Shown here piece after piece: positions 27,738 through 36,750 of a stretch of DNA of 64,000 nt. Origin of the DNA: Acidimicrobiales bacterium (GTDB lineage Bacteria > Actinomycetota > Acidimicrobiia > Acidimicrobiales > UBA8592); the NCBI GenBank assembly GCA_013912105.1, contig JACERY010000003.1, positions 1 to 64,000 on the forward strand. The letters run 5' to 3'. Every line of letters starts with the position of its first letter. Position 1 is the stretch's first letter. Made by a program: the position numbers and the translations under genes. The notes below the pieces were generated by a model. The model was not told the origin of the DNA, did not search any database, and worked only from the letters and a program-made list of their open reading frames with translations.

Positions 27738-29459
27738 TCAATTAGGCAATTGATCAATAGTAACCGTCCCATTCGAACCGTCAACAGTGATAGTTGCCCC
27801 ATCAGGTATTCTTAAACTCGCATCAGGTACTGATGAAACACATGGAATTCCAAGCTCGCGACTGACGATACTTGCATGGCTAGCGATTGCTCCGACGTTC
27901 ACGACAACAGCTCCAGCTACTAGGAACAGCGGAGTCCATGCTGGGTCGGTATTTTCTGTTACGAGAATGTCACCAGGTTGCAGACTATCAGAATCGTTTG
28001 GATCTAGAATTACTCTCGCTGTCCCGCTCACTTTACCAGGCGAACAGGCGACACCTACCAATTCATCTGCAGCGCTCACAAGATCAATTTGCCGATCTGA
28101 CCTGTTTTCCCATTCAGATAGGGGAGGGCAAGTAGTATTAACAATAAATGGTGGAACAAGGTCCGATAATGAGTCAAAATCAGCTTTTCTCGTGCTCAGA
28201 ATTGATCCGAAAGCAGTTGGATTAGAGAGAAATTCATCTAGCTCTTCTTCAAGCAGCATAAATATTAGATCAGAGTTATCAAGAATACCGTCTGCGACCA
28301 ATCGGTCTCCAATCTCTCTGAAACACAGTCGAATTTCTTGTATAGGTTTAACGATAGAACTTTTAGAGCGTTCACGAGCAACAAGCCAAACTTCTCCAGC
28401 TTGCATTCCTGCCGCAAACATTCCTGAAGCCTCTACATTTTCGGCGAACAGTTCTGTAAATTCATCGCGTAAATCTTCACGAATTTTAGCATTCCGTTCA
28501 AATGCCAGAATAGGATCAGCTGCATCATCTTGTTTGCGCATGGAATTTAGCATTGATAAAGCTAATTCTGGTTTTGTTTCATAAGTATGAGCGCCTATGT
28601 CCCACTCGTTGGGCCCACGGGACCCATGATTGTAGAGGAATTTTTTAAAGGCATTCCTAAATTCTTCATTGCAATTCTCTAAGACGCTGGCCGGTGAGTG
28701 CTGGTCAAAAGCGAGAGTTGTTTCGTCTGATGATCTTACCATCCTTGATAGGACCCATAACTCTCTCCCAATTTCAGCGGAATCTACATCACCGATTCCA
28801 GTCAGAAGTTTAACTACATCTTCTGATCTTCCAATTTCTCCAAGTAAAGCTGAAAGTATCCCAGGTCCGTTAGAGGCACCCAACGATGCCCAAACGTGTT
28901 GTTCGAACATTGCGATTAAGTGCGGCTGGAGAGATTGCGCATGCTCCACTAGTTCAGCGTTACTTAGCCCGGCCAAGTTTGGTCGATTTGCTCTTACATC
29001 TAAAGCTTTTACTTTCCATTCCTCAATAGGAGGGTGGGCGGTAGCTTCCATGAGATAAGCACCTGTCTTCTCAAGAATTTCACTATGCTTTGGGCTTTCA
29101 TGCCAGTCTTCGGCAATATATTCGGGTACATCTGGATGTGCATCGAAATAAGCATCATCTATTGCTTCAGGAGTAACACCGGGCATTCTTACACCCATCA
29201 TCCTTGCTTGAGTCAAGCAGTTGTAGAAATAACCCCCAAAGAGTCCAAAAGTTTCTGGCGGGTCGCCATATTCATCTGCATCAAATACACCATATGAAAC
29301 GAAGCCGTCTCTGCAACCGAGAACAATTCCAGATTCCCAACCAAAAGTCCAACCCAGTGGTGATACAGGGTCAGCAAGAACTTCACCTGCATTGGCTCGT
29401 GTGTAGTGTGGAAATCCTTTAGAAGGAGTTCTATCAGTTATCCATTTGTCTTCAAGCAT
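27738..29459 (-). CDS. PEP-utilising-enzyme-like protein without ATP-grasp domain
   Basis: A 573-residue protein. The C terminus is a swivelling phosphohistidine domain with the His (H528) in GAIASHASIVSRELGIP. The larger N-terminal part resembles the substrate-binding region of rifampin phosphotransferase-like proteins: DPVSPLGWTF at the start and FLYNHGSRGPNEWDIG in the middle. The N-terminal ATP-grasp domain that would phosphorylate the His is absent, so it needs a separate partner or has another role. GGGGG precedes the ATG. The MFS gene follows, which suggests handling of a small molecule. Confidence 0.8.
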   Translation of the reverse strand: MLEDKWITDRTPSKGFPHYTRANAGEVLADPVSPLGWTFGWESGIVLGCRDGFVSYGVFDADEYGDPPETFGLFGGYFYNCLTQARMMGVRMPGVTPEAIDDAYFDAHPDVPEYIAEDWHESPKHSEILEKTGAYLMEATAHPPIEEWKVKALDVRANRPNLAGLSNAELVEHAQSLQPHLIAMFEQHVWASLGASNGPGILSALLGEIGRSEDVVKLLTGIGDVDSAEIGRELWVLSRMVRSSDETTLAFDQHSPASVLENCNEEFRNAFKKFLYNHGSRGPNEWDIGAHTYETKPELALSMLNSMRKQDDAADPILAFERNAKIREDLRDEFTELFAENVEASGMFAAGMQAGEVWLVARERSKSSIVKPIQEIRLCFREIGDRLVADGILDNSDLIFMLLEEELDEFLSNPTAFGSILSTRKADFDSLSDLVPPFIVNTTCPPLSEWENRSDRQIDLVSAADELVGVACSPGKVSGTARVILDPNDSDSLQPGDILVTENTDPAWTPLFLVAGAVVVNVGAIASHASIVSRELGIPCVSSVPDASLRIPDGATITVDGSNGTVTIDQLPN

Positions 29460-29657
29460 GTTGCCCCCGTAAATTTGGTGAATTTTAGATTTAATTTATC
29501 TGAAACTTAGGTTAAACCACATAATGTCTGACTAAAAGTCCAGCCCAAACTTAAAAAAGCGAATGAGGAGACAGAAACACTGCAAATTCAGTACTTAATC
29601 ATACTTTACTTTACATAACGTGTATTTCCGGCGTTTAGTAATTTAAGCGGGGTGTTT

Positions 29658-30020
29658 CTATGCGTAAAGGGCTATTACTTGAGAAATAGTGTTGATAGCG
29701 ACGATCGCGAATGCCATACCTCTGAAAGCGATAAATGGAGCCTTGTTAAAGTTCTTTCCCATTTCGGAGTTAGCTAAATCCTCATCCATTGAAGATCGAC
29801 TGGCTCCTATGTCTGCAATCGCACCGTCAAACCAAACTAATGCATTCACGCCAAAGGAGATAACTGCTACAGCAACGGCAAACTGCATCTCGCTACTGAA
29901 TCCAGCTGCGTCTCTAATGAGGAAGAGGGTTGCCACGGTCGCAGCTGTATATACAAGGGTAATCATTCTTAAATCATTGCTTCGGTTGCTTACCCAAGCA
30001 TGTAAAAGTTTAGGTTTCAT
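29658..30020 (-). CDS. Small membrane protein, unknown
   Basis: A 120-residue protein with three hydrophobic segments: TLVYTAATVATLFLI, FAVAVAVISFGVNALVWF and AFRGMAFAIVAINTISQVI. No family recognised. A longer in-frame start exists 54 nt upstream, but the ATG at 30020 is preceded by GGAG at 7 nt and is the better choice. It is a single gene between the PEP-utilising protein and the divergent monooxygenase. About 200 bp separate it from the former gene; I see no feature there. Confidence 0.65.
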   Translation of the reverse strand: MKPKLLHAWVSNRSNDLRMITLVYTAATVATLFLIRDAAGFSSEMQFAVAVAVISFGVNALVWFDGAIADIGASRSSMDEDLANSEMGKNFNKAPFIAFRGMAFAIVAINTISQVIALYA

Positions 30021-30203
30021 TAAATTCTCCAATATCAATACGGTTATTTTTATATTAGACACATGGTGAGTCAAGGTGTGAGATAGTTCCCAAACCTAGA
30101 TTTGAATTATTGAATCGAACAGGTCACAGTTCCTCGTTGTGCTCCCTCTTAAATCATTGTCGATTATGACATTTTTGCTTTGATGTGACTTCCCCATACA
30201 TTA

Positions 30204-31187
30204 ATGAGAACATATGGTGTGCGACTTTCAGTTCTAGATCAAACACCTGTACCCGAAGGCGTATCTCCCGCACAAGCACTACGGAATTCAGTTGATTTGG
30301 CTGCGTTTGTTGATGATCTTGGGTATCACAGATATTGGGTAGCTGAACACCATGGTATGCATGGTTTAGCGGGTTCAAGCCCAGAAATTCTTATCGGACA
30401 TATAGCAGAGAATACAGACAGTATTCGGGTCGGATCAGGCGGGGTCATGTTGAGCCACTACTCCCCCCTCAAAGTCGCTGAAAACTTTCAAGTATTACAA
30501 GCTCTTCACCCAAATCGGATTGACATGGGACTTGGACGGGCTCCAGGCTCAGATGCCCGAACAGCCTACGCTCTTCAAAGCTTTGGAAATGCCTCTGGTT
30601 CCGATAGGTACTTAGAGTCCGTCCTTGAAATTCGAACACTTCTACGAAGAGAAAATATTGAAACTGGCCCTCTTGCCGGTGTTCAAGCTTTACCTGTTAC
30701 AGAAACAATGCCCGAACTCTGGCTATTAGCTTCAAGTGAAGGGTCTGCAAGTGTTGCGGCTCATTGTGGATTACCTCTTAGTTGGGCCCACTTTATTAAT
30801 GGTGGTGGTGCTGAGACTTGCAATCTTTACCGCAAACACTTTCGTCCTTCGTTGGAGCATAGCGATCCTCTGATTTCAGTTGGGGTGAATGTTTTATGTG
30901 CTGATTCCGAAGAACAAGCTTCAGAAATGTTAGAGAGTTTGGAATTATGGAGAAGAGACGGGTTGCGTGGCCCAATACCCAAGTCAGTTGATAAGGAAAG
31001 ACATGGTGCTCTAAACGTCCTCTCCCCTAGCCGCCCGATGGCTATCGGAAATCCAGAGAGCGTTCACGAGCAACTCTTGTCTATAGCTAGTGCATATCAA
31101 GCCGAAGAATTGTTGATTGTCACGATTTGTCACGACCACGAACAACGAAAGAATTCCTATAGGTTAGTTGCAGAACAATTCAACTAG
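30204..31187 (+). CDS. Luciferase-like monooxygenase (MsnO8 family)
   Basis: A 327-residue flavin-dependent enzyme of the luciferase-like group 1. Strong signatures are LSVLDQTPVPEG, GYHRYWVAEHHGM, RVGSGGVMLSHYSPLKVAENF and NRIDMGLGRAPGSD. Such proteins use FMNH2 and oxygen; some relatives in actinobacteria use F420, but this group is normally FMN-linked. Substrate unknown. Its 3' end is 5 bp from the convergent thiamine ATPase gene. Confidence 0.9.
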   Translation: MRTYGVRLSVLDQTPVPEGVSPAQALRNSVDLAAFVDDLGYHRYWVAEHHGMHGLAGSSPEILIGHIAENTDSIRVGSGGVMLSHYSPLKVAENFQVLQALHPNRIDMGLGRAPGSDARTAYALQSFGNASGSDRYLESVLEIRTLLRRENIETGPLAGVQALPVTETMPELWLLASSEGSASVAAHCGLPLSWAHFINGGGAETCNLYRKHFRPSLEHSDPLISVGVNVLCADSEEQASEMLESLELWRRDGLRGPIPKSVDKERHGALNVLSPSRPMAIGNPESVHEQLLSIASAYQAEELLIVTICHDHEQRKNSYRLVAEQFN

Positions 31188-31192
31188 GGAAG

Positions 31193-32224
31193 TCAAGCGT
31201 CGTTCAGCACTTCGATGGAGTCAAGATCGGCAGTGAGGTACACTGACTCCCCCACCCCAGTATCCCTGTCGGACAGTACAGTGAAATTTTTTAGATCGCC
31301 TATGCTGCAATTTATGTACCTCTGACCTGCTGTATAGAAAGCTTTTGTCACAAGAGCTTTAGCTCCGGTATCTGATACTTGAACTAGCTCAGGGCGCAGC
31401 AAGAGTTGGTGTCTACCTGATTGAGAGCCAGTAAATTCTTTCACACCCCAAGGTGTTGAGAAACTCCATTTGCCATCGCGAAATTGCGCCTTGGGCACCC
31501 ACATAGTCCGTAATCCAAGGAGGTCAGCAGATAAAACATTTGAAGGAGAACTAACAATTGTCGCAAAAGACCCCTTATTTATAGTTTGACCATTATTGAT
31601 TATCAGTACTGAATCTGAGAATAGAGACGCTTCGTCTCCTTCATGTGTCACATGGATTGAAGTCATTTTTTTCGCTCGCAGTATCTCGAATACTTGATCG
31701 ACTAAAGTTCGCCGAAGTGCTCGATCCAGAGAATTAAATGGTTCATCTAGAAGTACTACTTTCGGTTCCGGTGCTAAAACTCTAGCCAACGCAACCCTCT
31801 GGCTCTCTCCTCCAGATAACGTATCAACAGCTCTATTTCCATAGCCTTTAAGACCGACTAACTCTAGCAAATCAATTGTTCGGTCATTAGCTTCTTCCTT
31901 TGACACTGACAGCATTTCTAAACCAAATCTCACGTTTTCTTGCACGTTCATGTGCGGGAAGAGAGCATTATTCTGAAACATCAGACCTACTCCCCTCTTA
32001 TGTGCAGGAGTTTTTGAAATATCCACTGAACCCCATGTGATATTCCCACAAGTCGGTTGGACTATTCCCGCTATTATTTTTAAAAGCGTGCTTTTCCCGC
32101 ACCCGCTAGGACCTAATACGGCCAATACATTTCCTTTTTGGAGTTGAAAATTGATGCCTTGAAGCACAGTTTTCCCGGCAAGTTTGGCAGATAGTTCAGA
32201 TATTTTTAAGCCGTTAAAAGTCAT
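31193..32224 (-). CDS. ABC transporter ATPase, thiamine type
   Basis: A 343-residue ATP-binding protein: Walker A GPSGCGKST, signature LSGGESQRVALARVL, Walker B VVLLDEPFNSLD, and switch His in HVTHEGDEA. After about residue 235 there is a C-terminal regulatory (TOBE-like) domain of ~100 residues. It overlaps the permease gene by 11 bp. The family includes Fe3+, spermidine and thiamine importers; the TPP riboswitch upstream of the operon makes thiamine or a precursor the likely substrate. Confidence 0.88.
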   Translation of the reverse strand: MTFNGLKISELSAKLAGKTVLQGINFQLQKGNVLAVLGPSGCGKSTLLKIIAGIVQPTCGNITWGSVDISKTPAHKRGVGLMFQNNALFPHMNVQENVRFGLEMLSVSKEEANDRTIDLLELVGLKGYGNRAVDTLSGGESQRVALARVLAPEPKVVLLDEPFNSLDRALRRTLVDQVFEILRAKKMTSIHVTHEGDEASLFSDSVLIINNGQTINKGSFATIVSSPSNVLSADLLGLRTMWVPKAQFRDGKWSFSTPWGVKEFTGSQSGRHQLLLRPELVQVSDTGAKALVTKAFYTAGQRYINCSIGDLKNFTVLSDRDTGVGESVYLTADLDSIEVLNDA

Positions 32225-33839
32225 TAGTAGATAACGATCCTGATCTGTCGAGCAAAGAGACTACCAGCCAAGTTATCACTGCAAGGATAACACTCAAGGC
32301 CATAGCTTGTCCGAATGTAGTTGAACCTGGGCGCCCAAGAAGATTAAAGATAGTAGTGGGAATTGTTGGGCGTTGCGGGCGAACAAGGAATGATGTTGCC
32401 CCAAACTCACCGAGAGCTAAAGCAAATGAAAATGCCGACCCAGCAATGATTGATTTCGCAATGATTGGATAGTCGACCTTACGCCAAATTATTAATGAAG
32501 AAGCACCTAAAGTTGACGCAGCATGCCTAATGCTAGGATCAATTTTTTTAATTGCGTTAGAGGTAATCCTTGCAACTATTCCGATCCCTAATAAACCTTG
32601 AGCGAGAGGAACAATCCACCACTGCGATCTAAAATCTAAAAAGCCGGAATTAAGTGAGATCAGAATGCCAAACCCAAGTAGAACACCTGATGCCCCTAAT
32701 GGAAGGAGAAGAAACACTCCTGACAATTGAGCAAGAGCTTTCGATTTATTCGTCAATAGGTACGCTGCTATTAAGCCCACTACCGTCGCTATCACCATTG
32801 CCAATGTCCCCCAAAGCAATGAATTATAAATAGCCCTTCTGGTGCCAAATATTGAAAAGCGAGCGTCGGAGTTTTCCAAAAGTATCTGCTTGTAATACAC
32901 GAATGAATATCCGGTTGGTGTGCTCAGTGATCGCTCAACTAAGACAAAGAAAGGGAATCCGAAAAAACCTAGAATAAAAATAGCATTAAATAATTTACGA
33001 TATTTTGAAACCGAATACGAGTCGCGAACCTTTGAGACAAGATTTGTATTCTTACTCTCAGTTACCAGGAACTTATTATTTATAGCAAGCATTACGACCA
33101 CTACTAGAAGTTGGATTATCCCCAGTATTGCAGCAGTTTCAAACTCAGTCCGTTGTGTGGCATACCGCCAAATTTCAGTTTCAATAGTCGCTTTTCCTAA
33201 TCCTCCAAGAATTAGAATTACCCCAAATGATGTGAATGTAAATAGGAAGGCTAGAGATCCAGCTGAAATCAATCCAGATTTGAGTTGAGGTAAAGTTATG
33301 CGAAAAAAAGTTTGCAGACGATTGGCGCCAAGAGTTTGAGCGGCTTGCTCAGAATCAAAATCAATCATGGGCCACGTAGTTGTGAGCGTTCGAACAACTA
33401 TTGAGGTATTGAAGAAAATATGAGCCACTATTATTCCTAATGCGCTCCCCTGCAAATTTAATGGTGTGTGATCAAGTCTAAGTAGTTCATTTACCGAAAT
33501 GAATGCAGATGCAACAACGACGGTTGGCATTACGAAAGGAACGAAGGTTAAGGCTTCAAGGAATCTTTTGAATTTGAAGTTTGACTTTGCAAATACGCTA
33601 GATATGAAGATCCCTATTATGAGCGATAAGGCTGAGGAGACTGTTGCTTGCCATAGCGTAAACCATAGGGCTTTCTGAACGGATGCTGATGTGAAAGCCT
33701 GCTCAAAAGAAGAAAAGCTGAACCCTAGAGAGAGTATTTTTCCAATTGGATAGAAAAAGAAAATGAGATAGAAGCCTAATACTGTGAGTAATGCTGCTGT
33801 GTCGGTTCTAAATGATCTCGCTAACAAACGAGAATTCAT
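32214..33839 (-). CDS. thiP: ABC transporter permease, ThiP-like (two fused halves)
   Basis: A 541-residue membrane protein with about 12 helices in two homologous halves, the normal arrangement of ThiP. Each half has an EAA-type loop: AAQTLGANRLQTFFRITLPQL in the first and AASTLGASSLIIWRKVDYP in the second. It contacts the ATPase and the binding protein. Genes run binding protein, permease, ATPase with short or overlapping junctions. Substrate assignment rests on the riboswitch. Confidence 0.87.
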   Translation of the reverse strand: MNSRLLARSFRTDTAALLTVLGFYLIFFFYPIGKILSLGFSFSSFEQAFTSASVQKALWFTLWQATVSSALSLIIGIFISSVFAKSNFKFKRFLEALTFVPFVMPTVVVASAFISVNELLRLDHTPLNLQGSALGIIVAHIFFNTSIVVRTLTTTWPMIDFDSEQAAQTLGANRLQTFFRITLPQLKSGLISAGSLAFLFTFTSFGVILILGGLGKATIETEIWRYATQRTEFETAAILGIIQLLVVVVMLAINNKFLVTESKNTNLVSKVRDSYSVSKYRKLFNAIFILGFFGFPFFVLVERSLSTPTGYSFVYYKQILLENSDARFSIFGTRRAIYNSLLWGTLAMVIATVVGLIAAYLLTNKSKALAQLSGVFLLLPLGASGVLLGFGILISLNSGFLDFRSQWWIVPLAQGLLGIGIVARITSNAIKKIDPSIRHAASTLGASSLIIWRKVDYPIIAKSIIAGSAFSFALALGEFGATSFLVRPQRPTIPTTIFNLLGRPGSTTFGQAMALSVILAVITWLVVSLLDRSGSLSTNDF

Positions 33840-33849
33840 ACTTTAGCCA

Positions 33850-34968
33850 TTAACGAAGAACCAATTCTGTCCAACGCTCAGTCCAAATATTGCGATTAGC
33901 ATCAATAACGTCTGGGGAAATTGAAACTGCGTTCGGAACTTCTTCAAGAAATCTAAGGAATACCTCTGGGAGATCAGCATTGACATTCGCTGGAAGAACG
34001 AAGTTTGTCTCTGGGATCATCTCTTGAAAGTAAACAGATGTGAGGAAGTCAACTAGCATCGCAGATGCCGCTGGACTGTCAGTGCCTCTGAGTATGCCAG
34101 TAAATTCAATAGACCTAAAACAAGAATCGGCAATTATTGCTGTCGGTGGAGTTTCCACAGGCGGGTCTGCGAAAATATATTCAGCCACTGGGCTAGTTGC
34201 GTAGCTTGTTACGATATTTCTGTCTTTACTGTAGAAATCTTCGTAGTAAGCCTCGCTCCAACCTGACCGAATTGCAACATTATTAGAGCGTAGTTCTTTC
34301 CAGAAGTCCTCCCAGTCGTCACCAAAAACTGCAATCGTCGACAACAGGAAACCCATCCCCGGGGCAGAGGTTTCAGGGTTCTGTGTAACAAACTGCGCCG
34401 AAAAGCTTGAGCTAGTTAAATCTTGAATACTGGTAGGGGCATCGGAAAATGCATCTTTCCAGAAATTCAAGCAAATATCCCCATAGTCCACGGGAGTCAC
34501 TCTTCCTATCGGATCTAGCTTGAGTTCATTTGAAAGTTCGTTCCATGTACTTGACTTATAAGGCATAAATACGTCATTGTTCAATGCTCTGCAGAGGAAA
34601 GTGTTATCTATGCCGAACATGACATCCCCCACCGGATCACCCGAAGTTAGTACCGCTTGAGAAACCATAGTTCCTGTATCAGAGGTCGTGAGAATGTTAA
34701 CTGTTATACCAGTTTCATCTTTGAACCGTTCGAAGGCTCCCTCAGGTGCTAGAAACGCATCGTAGACTACTAAGTCTATTGTTTCTCCTCGAGCTAATCT
34801 TTTAGATTCATCAGTTAATTCAAATCGGTTTAGGTCTGAGTCAGCGAGACAGCTCTGACTATCTTGGCCTGCTGATGAATCATCGCCGTCGTTTGAGCAA
34901 CTAGCCAGCGAAATAAACAGTATCAATGCCGTGGCAATGAATTTCAATAAATGCTTTACAAATTCCAT
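33850..34968 (-). CDS. thiB: Thiamine ABC transporter substrate-binding lipoprotein
   Basis: A 372-residue extracytoplasmic binding protein. The signal sequence ends with the lipobox LASC (C24). The core starts VVYDAFLAPEGAFERFKDETGITVN, and later MFGIDNTFLCRALN is typical of ThiB/TbpA. The in-frame ATG 18 nt upstream lies within the last conserved bases of the TPP riboswitch (ATGCCAGCGGAGG) and cannot be the start; the chosen ATG follows GGAGG by 5 nt. Expression should fall when TPP binds, because the same GGAGG is part of the aptamer's closing strand. Confidence 0.92.
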   Translation of the reverse strand: MEFVKHLLKFIATALILFISLASCSNDGDDSSAGQDSQSCLADSDLNRFELTDESKRLARGETIDLVVYDAFLAPEGAFERFKDETGITVNILTTSDTGTMVSQAVLTSGDPVGDVMFGIDNTFLCRALNNDVFMPYKSSTWNELSNELKLDPIGRVTPVDYGDICLNFWKDAFSDAPTSIQDLTSSSFSAQFVTQNPETSAPGMGFLLSTIAVFGDDWEDFWKELRSNNVAIRSGWSEAYYEDFYSKDRNIVTSYATSPVAEYIFADPPVETPPTAIIADSCFRSIEFTGILRGTDSPAASAMLVDFLTSVYFQEMIPETNFVLPANVNADLPEVFLRFLEEVPNAVSISPDVIDANRNIWTERWTELVLR

Positions 34969-34970
34969 AA

Positions 34971-35052
34971 TTTCCTCCGCTGGCATTATCCAGATCAGGT
35001 TCAGGGTCTGCAGGGATTCTGCATTCTCAGCCGTTTTGTAGCTCCCCTATTT
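34971..35052 (-). ncRNA. TPP riboswitch (THI element)
   Basis: On the minus strand the leader reads GGGGAGCT, then GGCTGAGAATGC, then ACCCTGAACCTGATCTGGAT, AATGCCAGCGGAGG. CTGAGA and the CTGATCTGG/ATAATGCCAGCG block are the invariant THI-box parts. The 3' GGAGG is also the ribosome binding site of the downstream binding protein, so TPP binding would directly block translation. Confidence 0.95.
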
Positions 35053-35098
35053 AGTTACTTGGATCTTAACTCAATTGTGATTGTCATGAAACATTATG

Positions 35099-35126
35099 TT
35101 GCAGAACTCAATGATTCAGATACCCT
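35099..35126 (+). promoter_or_regulatory. Promoter of the basic hypothetical gene
   Basis: TTGCAG and TACCCT are separated by 16 nt and end 8 nt before the ATG at 35135. It has the same -35/-10 composition and spacing as the promoter upstream of the hxlR-like gene. It supports a start at 35135 rather than the ATG at 35096, which would lie upstream of the -35 box. Confidence 0.55.
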
Positions 35127-35134
35127 TTCACTTG

Positions 35135-36259
35135 ATGTCAAGTAGATTAGAAATTGAAATAACAAGTAAAATAGACGATTTAAGCCATACTTGGCGTGCT
35201 GTTGGTGCTAAGCAACCTAAGGGAAATATTAAGTCGTCTCTGCTGCCTTCAGGCGTAAAAGTTGGCGAAACGTTCCGCGTTGAAGCTGATTTCTTACTGG
35301 ACGGTATAGAAATTGTTTCTGTTTTACCACCGAAAGCAAAACGTGATGAACCAGTCTTTCTGGACATCATTGGATCTGGAAAGTCTGAAGGTGGTGTAAC
35401 TACTTCTCTTGTGGGTAAACGGAGTAAACGCAAAAATGATTCGAAGAAAAAAGGGAAACGCGATTTTAAGAACGTCAAGCCAAAGGCTAGAGAAGATAAA
35501 AGAAACGTTCCAAAGGCTAAACCGAAAAAACGTCCGAAAAATTTCCAACCACGTAGAGGCAAAAGGCTTAAACCAAAAAAAATACATCGCAATGGGTTCA
35601 TAGAAGATCTACCAGAGCTTCATAAACCATTAGCGATCGAAATAACGAATAGCTCAATTCCAAAATTGCGTGAGAAGTTAAATAAAATGGATTTACCAGC
35701 CGGATTTAGCGACCCAATACTGGACTATGCGCAAGAGCTTAACACTGGGCTAAAGACTGCTGAATGGTTGGATCGAGCTGAGGCAATAGAGAAAGACATG
35801 CCTTCAGTTGATCTTCAAGATTTTCGCTCTGTGGTAGCAGCTTCAGAAAATTGGGCACGCTCAGGAAAGGCAATCGAACTCAAAGATAAACTTGAGGCTG
35901 GGCTGAAGAAGAGAATTGAAACTGAACAACAGCAATGGCTAAAAATAATTCGTGATGCATTACAAGAGGAGAAGCTCGTAAGAGCATTAAACTTTAGTTC
36001 GCGTCCACCAAAAGCTGGAGCACAATTGCCAGAAGATACTTCTAATCTGCTTGTAAAACAAGCGAGTGAAGCTCTTAACAGCGAGACTAACCCGGATAGG
36101 TGGGCTGTGGTAGCAGAAGCCGTCGCCTACTCTCCTGTTCGCTTAAAGGTACAGCCAATCGCATTGCCTTCAAGAATGAATGACAACTTGAGCAAAATGA
36201 TAGTAAAGCATTCTGAGCGATTTCCAGCGATGGCTGCGCTACAGGAATCAAAGAATTAA
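35135..36259 (+). CDS. Hypothetical protein with a Lys/Arg-rich centre
   Basis: A 374-residue protein that I do not recognise. Residues 1-75 form a small beta-rich domain. Then comes a strongly basic low-complexity stretch of about 80 residues (KKKGKRDFKNVKPKAREDK and similar), probably nucleic-acid binding or disordered. The C-terminal ~220 residues are helical and acidic/basic mixed. No signal peptide or membrane helix. It is divergent from the TPP-riboswitch operon. An RNA-associated role is only a guess from composition. Confidence 0.7.
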   Translation: MSSRLEIEITSKIDDLSHTWRAVGAKQPKGNIKSSLLPSGVKVGETFRVEADFLLDGIEIVSVLPPKAKRDEPVFLDIIGSGKSEGGVTTSLVGKRSKRKNDSKKKGKRDFKNVKPKAREDKRNVPKAKPKKRPKNFQPRRGKRLKPKKIHRNGFIEDLPELHKPLAIEITNSSIPKLREKLNKMDLPAGFSDPILDYAQELNTGLKTAEWLDRAEAIEKDMPSVDLQDFRSVVAASENWARSGKAIELKDKLEAGLKKRIETEQQQWLKIIRDALQEEKLVRALNFSSRPPKAGAQLPEDTSNLLVKQASEALNSETNPDRWAVVAEAVAYSPVRLKVQPIALPSRMNDNLSKMIVKHSERFPAMAALQESKN

Positions 36260-36264
36260 GACCA

Positions 36265-36729
36265 CTAAATTTTTTTAGAAACTTCTATTAAACGAGCAGT
36301 AATGTGGAATCGTTCAAAATAATTCTTTGTTGCCCTATCTCCAGGGAATGCTCGGCCCAATAGAACTGAAGCTCCTTTAGACCTAGACCACTCAATTGCA
36401 TAATCCATTATTACTTCAGCAAGGCCAACATCACGCGCTTCCATGTCTACGAATACTTCCTGTATGTTTGCTGCTTTTTCCTGATTGATATTCACTATTT
36501 CAACAAGCATGAATCCCAATGGGTAGTTGCAATATTCGCCGAATATTAGGGCTTTCCTTTCGTTAGCAAGGTATTCGTTGAATATTTCAGAAGCTGAATC
36601 TCCTAAAGATTCCAATTTAACCCACAACTCTGAACCTTTCTGATCCTCTATCTCTCTTCGTCCAGAGGTGAAAAGGTTGTTGAACTCCACAAAGTCATGT
36701 TCGTTTGCTAATCTCGCACCTTCACTCAT
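36265..36729 (-). CDS. GNAT family N-acetyltransferase
   Basis: A 154-residue protein with GNAT fold features: the strand YPLGFMLVEIVNI, then IQEVFVDMEARDVGLAEVIMDYAIEWSRSKGASVLLGRAFPGDRATKNYFERF, where the acetyl-CoA loop (usually Q/RxxGxG/A) is degenerate (EARDVGLA). Its substrate is unknown. TATAAT occurs only 2 nt before the ATG, so either that box is not used or translation begins at a later codon such as the in-frame GTG at 36690. It converges with the basic hypothetical gene. Confidence 0.75.
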   Translation of the reverse strand: MSEGARLANEHDFVEFNNLFTSGRREIEDQKGSELWVKLESLGDSASEIFNEYLANERKALIFGEYCNYPLGFMLVEIVNINQEKAANIQEVFVDMEARDVGLAEVIMDYAIEWSRSKGASVLLGRAFPGDRATKNYFERFHITARLIEVSKKI

Positions 36730-36750
36730 AGATTATAGTTGTTTTAAACA

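Noticed and set aside
27787..28584. A 265-codon open frame on the plus strand
   Set aside because: It is antisense to the PEP-utilising protein, which has clear domains; composition is Ser/Arg-rich shadow coding with no motif.
35128..35601. A 157-codon open frame on the minus strand rich in Phe
   Set aside because: It is the mirror of the Lys-rich linker of the plus-strand gene (AAA/AAG read as TTT/CTT).
36732..36737. TATAAT as -10 box of the GNAT gene
   Set aside because: Only 2 nt from the ATG, which would put the start codon before the transcript start; kept as an oddity of that gene rather than as a promoter call.
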